A stretch of 64,000 nt of DNA from Hydractinia symbiolongicarpus (Eukaryota > Cnidaria > Hydrozoa > Anthoathecata > Hydractiniidae), in NCBI RefSeq assembly GCF_029227915.1, contig NC_079875.1:27898001-27962000 (forward strand), in the 5' to 3' direction. The notes under the pieces are model-generated. The model did not search any database and was not told where the DNA came from. It saw only the letters and a program-made list of their open reading frames with translations. A program made the position numbers and the translations under genes. Below are positions 21,092 to 32,800 of the stretch, piece after piece. Within the stretch, counting starts at the first letter, position 1. Each line of letters starts with the position of its first letter.

Positions 21092-21294
21092 GCAACATCC
21101 ACGTTTCATGTAGCAGCAGCTACAAGTACTACAACCTTGACGGGAGCTGTTATTTTAGAGATAAAATCTCTCACTGTGCGTTTTATATAGGTAAAAACAG
21201 GGACTATTATTGTTACGAACAGCCAAAAGAATATTGTGATAATTTGAAAGAATTTCAAATGCTAATAAAACAAAAAATATGGAGTTGCAGATAA
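21092..21294 (+). CDS. six-cysteine ORF, possible last exon
   Basis: A TTGTTTCAG acceptor-like site precedes an open frame of about 67 residues ending at TAA 21294. It has six cysteines spaced roughly VSC, GSC, SHC, YYC, EYC and WSC near the stop. An even Cys count and a terminal Cys are typical of small disulfide-bonded extracellular domains. No signal peptide lies in this piece; it would have to come from an upstream exon, which I could not identify. No family assigned. It may be a chance frame. Confidence 0.3.
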
Positions 21295-21824
21295 CTTTTC
21301 AACATATGCTGATAGTACAGCTGCTGAAAGAAAAAGAAACTAAAATCGAATCTTCTTTTTATTAATTTATTTTTTTTACCGTTTTTTAGGTTTGTTAACG
21401 TTTTTTGACCTAGATAGAATTGTGTTTATATTATAGCTACTTAGATATAAAATATCTATCAGTTTATGCTACAGATTATACAAACATTCAATTAATACTG
21501 AAAATTGAAAAGAAGAGCTCCTCAAGTTAAATTTCAATATGTTTTGAAAACTTCCTAGGGCGTGGAATAAGTTTTTGTATTCCATTAAACAAGGCGTAAT
21601 ATTTAGGTAACGCTTCGGACATGGTAAGATCTTTTTTGGCTTTTTCTTCAAAAATACCCGTTTTTATGGAGCGCCGTTTTTCTAGTACAATGTGTCCTGC
21701 TGCGGCTCATTTTCGTTATTGAGAAAAATTGAAATAACATGCTGAGATGATTTCCATGTTAAAATCTTGATTTCCAAAACTTCGTAGCAACACAAGATTG
21801 CAAAGTATTTTCATAAAAAATTAC

Positions 21825-21872
21825 GACACGTTTTTTTTTAACATGTTTCGACTTTACCAAAGTCATCTTCAG
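21825..21872 (-). ncRNA. hammerhead ribozyme motif of Penelope-like element
   Basis: Minus strand: CTGAAGA, stem II GACTTT/AAAGTC, GAAAC, stem III ACATGT/ACGTGT (one G-U pair) and then C at the cleavage position (GTC triplet). All conserved core bases are present. Stem I is weak, as is common for Penelope-associated type I hammerheads. The copy at 24628-24655 has TAAA in place of GAAA and should be inactive. Confidence 0.75.
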
Positions 21873-22173
21873 AATATTATACAAAAGTTGATACATACAC
21901 TCTTTATACAAAAATTTTTTCGAAAGTTATTTAAATATTTCCCAAAAGTACAATTTTATATGAATTATACACAAGCTAATCCATATTGACAAAATAATAT
22001 TAGATAAACTAACAAAAGTTAGTTAAATAAAATTTATATACACAATTTGTTTAAGACAATAAATATTTCCCAAAAGTACAATTTTTAATTTTATTAAATG
22101 AATTTACACATGCTAAATCAATATCTAAGTAACAAAAACGATATTGAACAAGCGGCTAATACAGAACATAAAA

Positions 22174-24627
22174 TTAAACGGATAAATTGATGATGCAATG
22201 CTTAACTTGTTTATTGAGGTCTGGTTTCAACCAAGAAATATGTATACCCTCTTTGAGTTTCCTCTGCCAATCAGTGTCTGCATAATCCAAAATAGAAAAA
22301 CAATTTTCGTTACATAGTAATTTACAGTTAAGATTTGACTGCATATGCTTAAATATTTGTAAGTTTTTTTCAGTATTCAAATGTTCTTTAACTCTACTAG
22401 AAATGTGCCTGGTGGTTTCACCCACATAGCTAGCATTACAACTAGCACAAACAAATTTATACACAAGTTTAGATTGCAAGTCATTGCAAGAAAAATAATC
22501 TTTAATTTTACACAACTTAAAAACGAGGCACACATTGATTTCTTTACACATCTTATTGACAAGTTGATTGACTTTTTCTTTGGCAGTATTAGAGTACTTG
22601 CCAATAAAAGGCAATTTAAAATACCTCTTTTCTAATACATTAGTTGTTTCTGTACTGACAGCTGTAGAAAAATTCTTATCAAGGTAATTTGAAATATGGC
22701 GGTTTACCAGTTTTGTAGGAAAAAAGTTTTTTCTCAAAATTTCAGTCGGAGCCTTAATATTAATGTCAAAGTGTTTCCAACTGTTGTAAATTTTGAAAGT
22801 CCTGTCAATTAGTGTTTTAATGAGACCTATTTTATAGATTTTGGGAGTGAAACTAAAATAATTAGTTAAAAGGCCAGTATAGGTTGACTTATGGAACTTA
22901 TGGAACACAGAAGTATAAAATTTGTCACTGGTGTTCTCAATTAAAATGTCAAGATAAGGAAGCCTACCATCAACTTGTTTTTCTAAGGTAAATTTTATAT
23001 TAGGGTGTCTCTGATTCAAGTATTCAAAAAAGGCCAACGCTTCACTTTCATCGTTAAATAAAGCAAAGATGTCATCCACATATCTACGGTAGTATGTTGG
23101 GCCACAACCCGAGTAATTTTTTATCCATTCCTTTTCCCTAACGCCCATGAAAAGATTCGCTAAAACAGGTGCCAGCGGCGAGCCCATGGCAACACCATCG
23201 ACCTGTTCATACATTTCATTATTGAACAAAAAATTCGAGGATGACGTTGCAAAAACGAATAATTGTTTTAGTTCAGATTTTGTGATGTTGAGTTTACGAT
23301 TTCAGGCAATTACAAGTTGAACTGCAAGATCTAATGTTTCATTCAATGGTATGTTCGTGAAAAGACTACAAACATCAAAAGAAACCATAAACTTGTCGGA
23401 TTTACTCACCTTTTTTAATTCCTCAACGAAAGTGAAAGTATCTGCAGTACAGTAATCCTTGGGAATTACAGCAGATAATAAACCACCTAAAAACTTCGCA
23501 AGTTGATAGTTACATGTGCCTATAGAAGATATAATAGGCCTAAATTTAGGTAAATTTTCCAAAGATTTATGCATTTTAGGAAGGCCGTATATTCTGGCCG
23601 ATTGAGAACCACTGGGATATATATCGTTGTACACTTTGTCACTAAAAAAACCTTTTTTCTTTAAATTCCTAAGAAAACGTTGTAACTGTCCTTCTCTCTT
23701 CAATGTTGGATTTTTGTCGAGTTTTTTAAATTTAGTAGTGTCTAAAATGATATCCAAGATGCCTTTTTCATAATCCTTTCTGTCTAAGATTACTACCCCA
23801 TTTCCCTTGTCCGGCTTTAAAATAACAATATTGTTTTTCTTCAACTTTTTCAGGATACCATGTTTTTTGATAACTTCGCCACTGGGTCGGTAATCGTGGT
23901 AATAACTGTTCGCAATATGTGATAGGCTGGACTTTAAAAGATTATCATCATTTTTATCTTTCAAATTTGAGAACATAAATCGATAAATCATTTCAAGCGA
24001 AACAAACACATCTGTTTCCCTAAGTATTGATGGTGGAATGGCAAAAGACAGACCATTTTTTAAAATTTCACTCTCATCATCAAGCAAATTGTACGGAGAT
24101 AAATTGGTGACAATTTCGTCTGCTGTAAACGGTTGTGCGACGTTTTTAGTTAGACTTCTAAGTTTCTTCTCATGGGTAAAAATGTATTTTCTAATACTTT
24201 TTTCGACACTTTTCTCGGCTGCTTTCCGTAAAACATAGAAATCTATAGAATTCAAGGTATCACTAAGAGATTGGCCGTGATTTACATAATCTTTTCCTAA
24301 CTTGATTCGTTCTTTTTCTCCTTTGTGAATGGCACTTTTCAGTAAGCGTTTACGTATTAATCGCCCATCATTAAAATTGGTGTGTGGTAAATTAAAACAT
24401 AAAAACTTCGGTGTAACATTAAATGACTGACAGTTTCTTAAAAAAGTTAAATCCAAATTCTTCTTTTCAACTTTGTATGATAACTTTTCGTACTTACGTA
24501 AGTCTCCGACTGTAAGCTGTCCGTTATACTTGTCCGCAATATCAAATATTATATTTCCAAAACTTCGTAGCAACACAAGATTGCAAAGTATTTTCATAAA
24601 AATTACGACACGTTTTATTTTTAACAT
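22174..24627 (-). pseudogene. Penelope-like RT with GIY-YIG endonuclease, one in-frame stop
   Basis: One frame of 817 codons interrupted only by a TGA at 23304-23302. In order: an N-terminal basic region; ILKPDKGNGVVILDR; the RPIISSIGTCNY segment; motif A SFDVCSLFTNIPL; then after the stop VDGVAMGSPLAPVLANLFM; the catalytic box YRRYVDDIFALF; LPYLDILI; a connector; and a C-terminal GIY-YIG nuclease (CNASYVGETTRHISSRVKEH). Length and order agree with canonical Penelope-like elements, so this copy is probably young. The TGA could be a CGA-to-TGA change. The first in-frame ATG lies inside the left pseudo-LTR. In a live element it would copy RNA at a nicked site made by the GIY-YIG domain. Confidence 0.85.
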
Positions 24628-24689
24628 GTTTAGACTTTACCAAAGTCATCTTCAGAATATTATACAAAAGTTGATACAAAAATCTTGAT

Positions 24690-26745
24690 GCTTTATCACC
24701 GCGATACTAATTCAGGTAAACACTGGTTTGAAAATTAGAAACTGCCACTATAAACAAAACATGAAGCCCTGTGACTTGAACATTTCCGCCATTTTCAATA
24801 TATCTAGGCAACCTAGGGATCAAAACGACTTAGAAAATCTTAAAATTGAGTGCAAAAATGTCATCATTGCGCCTTGCTTTGAAAAAATGAGATTTTAGTG
24901 CGCAGCTATTTGTTACAGCACCTTGTTTTAGTAGTATTAATTAATAAAAAGTCTTTTTCACTAGTTTGGAAAGAAAACAAAAAATCCTACTATGTATATT
25001 TAATTTGATGTTTCGTTAGATGGTTAATTGCTGACGCTAGCAAAAATTCAAAAAATTGTGATATGTGCATCACTTTTACCGCCCTTGCAAAATATGGCGT
25101 AATTGATCGAGCGCGCAATTTTCTTGCCCTTTCATTTCTAGCCGATGCAAATTAAAAAGTCAAAGGATAGACGCCAAAAAACCTCGGAGGCATTAATCAT
25201 TATATATTACTGATTTTTTCTTCGTTCTCTATTTTATTAGTTGATTTATTTACCTTGGCACTCCTTCGTCTTCTCAGTAAAGTGGGAAGTTCATGTTTTT
25301 AGTGTTCGTTTTTTAAACTTCGCGTAAAAAAATCACAAAAGCCGGAGAAATATATGAAACTCTAATTACAATTCATTTTAAAACCCCTTAAAATTTAAAA
25401 AATTTTTATTACCCAGCCTTGCAATTCCGGGCGTATTATATTGAAGGCTGCGTTTGGCCCTACAAACAATTAGAAACTGTTTATATATGAATCATAAACA
25501 CTAAGAACTTGTGTGACTGTCCCGAAATCCGAAGAATTATTTAAGGTTTTCCCCAGTGGATTTATATCCTGATTTTTGACACTTTATTTCAGAAGGACAC
25601 CTAAGGCCTAAACATCAATTAGGCACATGCTAGAAACCACGATAAAATGTCATTGGCAGCTTAAGGTTATGTTGAGGTCAAAAAGAAGTTAATTTGTACA
25701 TTCGGTAAAATGGAGATAGATACGTTACCTTGCTGTTCCACTTGCGACATAATGCCTTGGTTGTTTTATATAAAAACATTATATTTCATAATGCAACTAA
25801 TTTAAAGGTGTGTAGAAATAGGATAGCTATCTATACAGAGGTAGCAAGTGAATCAGGTTGCACCGTTTAGCTTAATTACATATCACATGATACAACCAAT
25901 GCTGCTACCTACAATGTAAAAAGTGTAGGAAGATTAAGCATTTTTTTAAAAGTAAAAAACAGCTGCCTTTCAAACTTTGCATTTTGAAGTGCTTCGGGCA
26001 AATTCATGAGTGTGGGAGCTTTTGAAGAAAGCCTCAAATTATAATTTAAAAGTCACGCAAATATATATGTAGGTTTTGCGACTTATCAGAACGCTAGGTT
26101 TTATGCAGTCAGGGATAACTAGCTGAAAGTTCAGTACTCTGGTTCAAAAATACGCTCTAAAAGGCAAGTATCTATATTTTAATTCGAATTATTTTTTGCA
26201 TATGATGACGTAAAATGCTATTTGCCTTACTGCTTTTTTAGGAATTATAACGTTTAATGGAGTAATGTTTAATGGAGTTTTACAGGCCTGGACATATCTC
26301 ATGTTTGTAGAAAGAAACATCATTACCACCGTTTAACATTTGCAGAAACAACGTATAACATTAAAAATCGTTTCCATAAATTTCGGTTATAGAGCGGTAA
26401 TTTTGAGCTCTTTTCATGCTCAACTTCTTGTCCATCTACTAGCACTACATCTTCCAGCCCTAAGGGTTCAAAGAAATTGGTCGAAAATGAATTTGACATT
26501 TAATTTATTGATTGACTCTCTTCGTAGTTATCTTATGGTTTGCGTTGGAATTTAAATTTGGAAGTGTAAGTAACATGATATACACATCCAAATAAGTTCA
26601 ATGTGTTTGCGTAAAAACAACACTGCATGGCTTAATCAAACAGACAATTATGAAAGTTTATTTAATATAGGAACTAACATTTTAATTAAAATACTGATAT
26701 TTTATACTTCTTTGAGCTATATTCAATCGTTAATTGAGAAACCGA
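24690..26745. other. no recognised gene
   Basis: A+T-rich, with no domain or repeat that I can support. Confidence 0.4.
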
Positions 26746-26752
26746 AAAGCTC

Positions 26753-26834
26753 CGACGAGGATGGGATTCGAACCCACGCGGGCAGAGCCCAATGGATTAG
26801 CAGTCCATCGCCTTAACCACTCGGCCACCTCGTC
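26753..26834 (-). tRNA. tRNA-Ser (GCT)
   Basis: Minus strand: acceptor GACGAGG paired with CCTCGTC, D arm GGCCGAGTGGTTAAGGC, anticodon loop CTGCTAA (anticodon GCT), a long variable arm, and T arm GGGTTCGAATCCC. The extra arm confirms Ser. All stems pair, so it looks functional. Confidence 0.93.
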
Positions 26835-29335
26835 TAATTAAATTTAAATGACGACGTGTGGTTTTTCTACTTATCTCTATAGCAACGAGTATTTTGATAA
26901 CGAAGAATGCTTGCAAAAAGCAGTTAATAATACAATAAAGTTTTAATTGTTTTTTTATTGTTTTAAACACGACTTAAAAGTTTATAGATTCGTCTAGTTA
27001 TGATATTTCTTACATAACAAAACAACGCAAAATAGACATTTTTTATAGTATTTTTATAGTATTTTATAATAATCATCACGGTTCAAATACTGAATTTAAT
27101 ATAAATTTTTAGCGAAATTTAAGTTTAAAATATTCACTTCTTGTTGCGTTATATATTCATTCGTTTTAAAGTTTCGCCTTCTTTTAAAGTTTCAATGAAA
27201 ATAGTAGCCATTTCTTGAACGATTATTTTAATTTTAAAATCACTTGTAGAATCATGCAAATTTAAAATTTCTACGATTTGCTGAAACTATTTTAAAGGCT
27301 GACTTTCAAACGGCAAACAAATGCAACGATCCCTCTTCGTCATGAAAAAAATGCAAAAAATATAAGCAAGGAAAGTTAAAGCAGACAGGTAAAGTTAAAA
27401 AGCATTTTAAAAAGATCAAAGGTAGAAGTAGAAAAGTGAAATTAGTGTTGCAAGCAGAACTTGAAGGCGGGAGTTTGAAGTGGGTTTAAGATTTGAAAAA
27501 GTAAGAATTTTGATATTTTTAGACGTTAAGTTTTTATGTAAGCTAAAGCTACGAGTTACGTTTTTATGTGGCACAAATTGTCAAGCAGACTCCCATTTCC
27601 AGAAAAACACCACTGAAAATTCTTAAAGTAATATATGTTATAAATTCCGGCGTTTTTGACATTTCCTCCTTGTTTAATACCAATAGGATTGTTTTTTGGT
27701 GTAAATTATAAGGTTTGTTGACTTTTTTGTTGTTGACATTCTGAATTAAAGTTTTGTGTTGCAAACCGCTGTTTTTTTTTAAATTGTTGTTAACTGTTGT
27801 GGAAACGGACCACATGCAATATACCAAAAAACGAAAGAATTACGCTGTAGAAATGTATTTACTGTGAATTGTTGCAACGGTTTTAATTTTTTGTTTACAA
27901 TTTTGTTATATTTTAATCTGAGTTGTCAGAGGAGACAAATGATGGCAAAAAAATCTTCCGTTCCATGGAACATTAGTCGGAATTGAAATTACACCAGGAA
28001 TAATACTTACTCAGGTTCTTTCAGAGTTAAACTAATATGCCTACAAAATGCGAAAAAAGTGTTTAGCATGAAATATTTTTGACAACGCATTTATATTTAT
28101 TCTTTTTTAATTGACGGCTTTTGAAACAACTAGAGAGGAGTTTGGAATTAAAGTTGGATTCTCTAATGAATTTTAGCCCTATACCGATACTAACGGGCAA
28201 AAAATTGGCATGCTCTGAAACAAATGTTCACTATAGACCTCCTCACATAAATACACTATATTTCATATATTTGACATTTTACTTTATTGACCATTAATAA
28301 TATAATCTTTTTTGTTTATTTATGACGAAAATATTATATTGTCATCAGTATAAACTCAGCTTGCAAGGTCGATACGCTAACCTATACTATTTTGCAGGAA
28401 TCAACAAATTAAGTTATTTTTCGACTTCCTTAAGGTTTTGGAATATGACGCCAAGAATTATTCAATATGAAGAATAAAAAATTGCGAATGCGTAAATTTT
28501 CATGTTAATTGTTACATGAAAAAATCCCTGAAATTGCATTAGTTGTTTAGTGTGTCCTAAAAATAATTCTCAAGCAGTTTAATTGGCGAATATGTATAAC
28601 TTGCCAGAACATAGAATGGATATTTATAAATACATGTATTAACTATATACTTATATAAATATGTATCAAGTATATTTTGTTGCTAGATTATCATAATTTT
28701 ATTCCAATGTCCCGATCAATGGTCTAAGCAACGACAAGTGATCTCGTTCTCTTGTCCGTGTTTTATATAATCGCTGCAATCGCTTCAATCACTGTAAATT
28801 TTGCATTTCAACTGCGAACAGTAGAACGAACACCAACTAATTGAATGGTAATTTTCTTATCTTGACACTGAGTCGATGGCTGATATTACAGTTTTGTAAC
28901 GTTTTGGATTTTCTTCTAAAAAGTTAAGAACAAAATAGTTCATTGGCATATGCAACAAGCCAAATTCTCAATAAATCTAAACTCTGCATCAATGTCGTCA
29001 ATCACATCCAGTGACAACGATTCTAATAAGACTGCTTTCTTTGCATGGGTAGATCGTGGACAATATTCAAAAATTGTAATTAGTCGTATTCATTGATAAA
29101 ATCAGAACGAGAAGAAAGTGTCTCTTTGTCCTTGAAGCAAATTTCGTCGCAAAAACATTCTTCCTTGCATCCATTTGTACGTCTGCTTCATTTACATGTA
29201 AATAAACATTTGTTATGTACTCTCGAATACCAAATAAAAGGGGGAATCTTGTAGTTGGTGCGGTTTGCAAAATACCAGAATTTTAAAAAGCGGGTGGGTC
29301 CAAATTAAAGGGGGGGGGTGAATAACTTAAAAATG
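26835..29335. other. no recognised gene
   Basis: A+T-rich, no supported feature. A short G-run occurs near 29310. Confidence 0.4.
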
Positions 29336-29340
29336 TATTC

Positions 29341-29838
29341 ATCATCATCATCATCATCATCATCATTCTCGGCTTAACGTCCGTTTTCCATGCTAGCATG
29401 GGTTGGACGGGGTATATTAATGACCCTCTTCCAATCTGATCTAGACTGTGTTAGATCTAAACTCAACTTCCTCTCTATCAAGTCTGTCCTTATAACCTCC
29501 TGCCAAGTCTTTCTCGGTCTGCCTCTGGGCTTTGCCCCAGGAACTATCAAGTCTCTACACTTTCTTACCCAATTATCCTCCTCCATTCTTTCCAAGTGCC
29601 CCAGCCAATTCAATCTTCTTATCTGGATAACATCTTTAATTCTACGGAGACTTAGCCTGCTTCTTAGCTCATCTGAACTCTTTCTGTCTCTCAGACTGGC
29701 ATTACACATCCACCTAACCATTCTCATATCATTCCTTTCTAAACGGTCAAGATCTTCCTGCTTCACTGCCCATGTCTAACTACCGTACAACATAACACTT
29801 CTTACACAGGCCTCATACAACCTACCTTTTACCTCGTC
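29341..29838 (-). mobile_element. RTE-type LINE 3' fragment
   Basis: Minus strand reads LYEACVRSVMLYGS, then TWAVKQEDLDRLERNDMRM, RWMCNASLRDR, SDELRSRLSL, RRLNWLGHLERMEEDNW, and GRPRKTWQEVIRTDL. These are the C-terminal, post-RT motifs of RTE-group LINEs. The frame is open to the stop at 29374 apart from a TAG after MLYGS. A run of GAT (ATC on +, 29341-29364) follows as the microsatellite tail usual for such 3' ends. Its 5' break at about 29838 coincides with the first satellite unit. Confidence 0.8.
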
Positions 29839-32800
29839 TCAGGTTCTATATATTATAACGTAAAATTGATAAACGAGGTATTTTAAAAGGACGAGTGTTG
29901 TATATTTGCGATTTTTCGTATTGATACAAGATAATTGTCATTTAGAGACGACAACTTCGCTTCAAGTTCTCTTTATTTTAGTCGTAACATTGATAAACGA
30001 GCCATTTAAAGAAGACGAGTGTTATGTAGTTGCAATTTTACGTATTGATACAAGATAATTGTCATTTAGGGACGACAACCACGTTTCAGGTTCTATATAT
30101 TTTAGCCGCAAAATTGATAAACGAGGCATTTCAAAGTGACGAGTATCATGTATTTGCGATTTTTCGTATTGATACATGATAAATGTCATTTAGGGACGAC
30201 AATCTCGTCTCAGGTTCTATCTATTTTAATGGTAAAATTAATAAACGAGGCATTTCAACGTGACGAGTGTCATGTATTTGCAATTTCTCGTATTGATATA
30301 AGATGATTGTCATTCAGGGAAGACAACCTCGTTTCAGGTTCTATATATTTTAGTCGTAAAACTGATAAACGAGGCATTTCAACGTGACGAGCGTTATGTA
30401 GTTGCAATTTTTCGTATTGAAATAAGATGATTGTCATTCAGGGACGACAACCTCGTTAAAGGTTTTATATATTTTAGTCATAAAATTGATAAATCAGCAT
30501 TTTAAAGAGACAAGTGTTTCATATATTTGCGATTTTTCGTATTAATACAAGATAATTGTAATTTAGGGACGACAACCTCGTTTCAAGTTCTCCATGTTTT
30601 AGCCGTAATATTGAAAACGAGGCATTTAAAAGAGACGAGTGTTACATATTTGCGATTTTTCGTATTGATACAAGATAATTGTCATTTAGGGACGACAACC
30701 TCGTTTCAAGTTCTCTATGTTTTAGCCGTAAAATTGAAAACGAGGCATTTCAAAGTGACGAGCATCATGTATTTGCGATTTTTCGTATTATTACAAGATA
30801 ATTGTCTTTTGGGGACGGCAACCTCGTCTCAGGTTCTATATAATTAAGTCGTAAAATTGATAAACGAGGCATTTCAAAGGGACTAGTGTTATATATTTGC
30901 GATTTTTCGTATTGATACAAGATAATTGTCATTTAGGGTCAACAGTGTTGTTTCAGGTTTTTTATATTATAGCCGTAAAATTGTTAAACGAGGCATTTCA
31001 ATGTGACGAGTGTCATGTACTTGCGATTTTTCGTATTGATACAAGATAATTGTCATTTAGGGACGACAATCTCGTCTCAGGTTCTGTCTATTTTACTCGT
31101 AAAATTGATTAACGAGGCATTTCAACGTGACTAGTGTCATGTATTTGCGATTTTTCGTATTGATACAAGATAAATGTCATTTAGGGACGACAATCTCGTC
31201 TCAGGTTCTATCTATTTTAGTGGTAAAATTGATAAACGAGGCATTTCAACGTGACGAGTGTCATGTATTTGCAATTTTTCGTATTGATATAAGATCTTTG
31301 TCATTCCTCGTTTTAGGTTCTATCTATTTTACTCGTAAAATTGATAAACGAGGCATTTCAACGTGACGAGTGTCTATATTTGCAATTTTTCGTATTGATA
31401 TAAGATGATTGTCATTCAGGGACGAAAACCACGTTTCAAGTTCTCTATGTTTTAGCCGTAAAATTGAAAACGAGGCATTTAAAAGAGACGAGTGTTACAT
31501 ATTTGCGATTTTTCGTATTGATACAAGATAATGGTCATTTAGGGACGACAACCTCGTTTCAGGTTCTATATATTTTAGTGGTAAAATGGTTAAACGAAGC
31601 ATTTCAAAGTGACGAGTGTCATGTATTTGCGATTTTTCGAATTGATACAAGATAAATGTCATTTAGGGACCACAACCTCGTCTCAGGCTCTATATCTTAT
31701 AACGTAAAATTAATGAACGAGGCATTTCAAAGGGTCGAGTGTTTTATATTTGCGATTTTTCGTATTGATACAAGATAATTGTCATTTAGGGACAACAACC
31801 TTGTCTCAGGTTCTATATATTTTAGCCGTAAGTTTGACAATTGAGGCAATTCAAAGTGACGAGTGTTATATATTTGTGATTTTTCGTATTGATTCAAGAT
31901 AATTCTCATTTAGGGACGACAACCCCGTTAAAGGTTCTATCTATTTTAGTCGTAAAATTGATAAACGAGGCATTTCAACGTGACGAGTGTCATGTATTTG
32001 CAATTTTTCGTATTGATATAAGATAATTGTCATTCAGGGACGAAAACCACGTTTCAAGATCTCTATGTTTTAGCCGTAAAATTGAAAACGAGGCATTTAA
32101 AAGAGACGAGTGTTACATATTTGCGATTTTTCGTTTTGATACAAGATAATTGTCATATAGAGACGACAACTTCGTTTGAAGTTCTCTTTGTTTTATTCGT
32201 AACATTGATAAACGAGCCATTTAAAGGAGACGAGTGTTATGTAGTTGCAATTTTTCGTATTGATATAAGATAATTGTCATTCAGGGTCGAGAACCTCGTT
32301 TCAGGTTCTATATATTTTAGCCGCAAAATTGACAAATAAGACAATTCAAAGTGACGAGTATCATGTATTTGCGATTTTTCGTATTGATACAAGATAAATG
32401 TCATTCAGTGACGACAATTTCGTCTCAGGTTCTATCTATTTTAGTCGTAAAATTGATAAACGAGGCATTTCAAAGGGACTAGTGTTATATATTTGCGATT
32501 TTTTGTATTGATACAAGATAATTGTCATTTAGGGTTAACAGTGTCGTTCCAGGTTATATATATTATAGCCGTAAAATTGATAAACGAGGCATTTCAAAGT
32601 GACGAGTGTTATATATTTGCGATTTTTCGCATTGATTCAGGGTAATTGTCATTTAGAGACGACAACCTCGTTTCAAGTTCTATATATTATAGTCGGAAAA
32701 TTGATAAACCAGGCATTTCAAAGTGACGAGTGTTATATATTTGTGATTTTTCGTATTGATTCAAGATAATTCTCATTTAGGGACGACAACCCCGTTAAAG

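Larger units (their letters stand above)
21771..24680 (-). mobile_element. Penelope-like element with flanking repeats
   Basis: A direct repeat of about 125 bp flanks the element: 21771-21900 and 24552-24680 are nearly identical (shared words CCAAAACTTCGTAGCAAC and CAAAGTCATCTTCAG). This is the pseudo-LTR arrangement of Penelope-like elements. Between them is a nearly complete RT plus GIY-YIG ORF on the minus strand. Both flanking repeats contain the hammerhead motif, intact only in the 21.8 kb copy. Confidence 0.8.

Noticed and set aside
29390-29779. Plus-strand 129-residue ORF
   Set aside because: Shadow of the RTE-type coding sequence on the minus strand.
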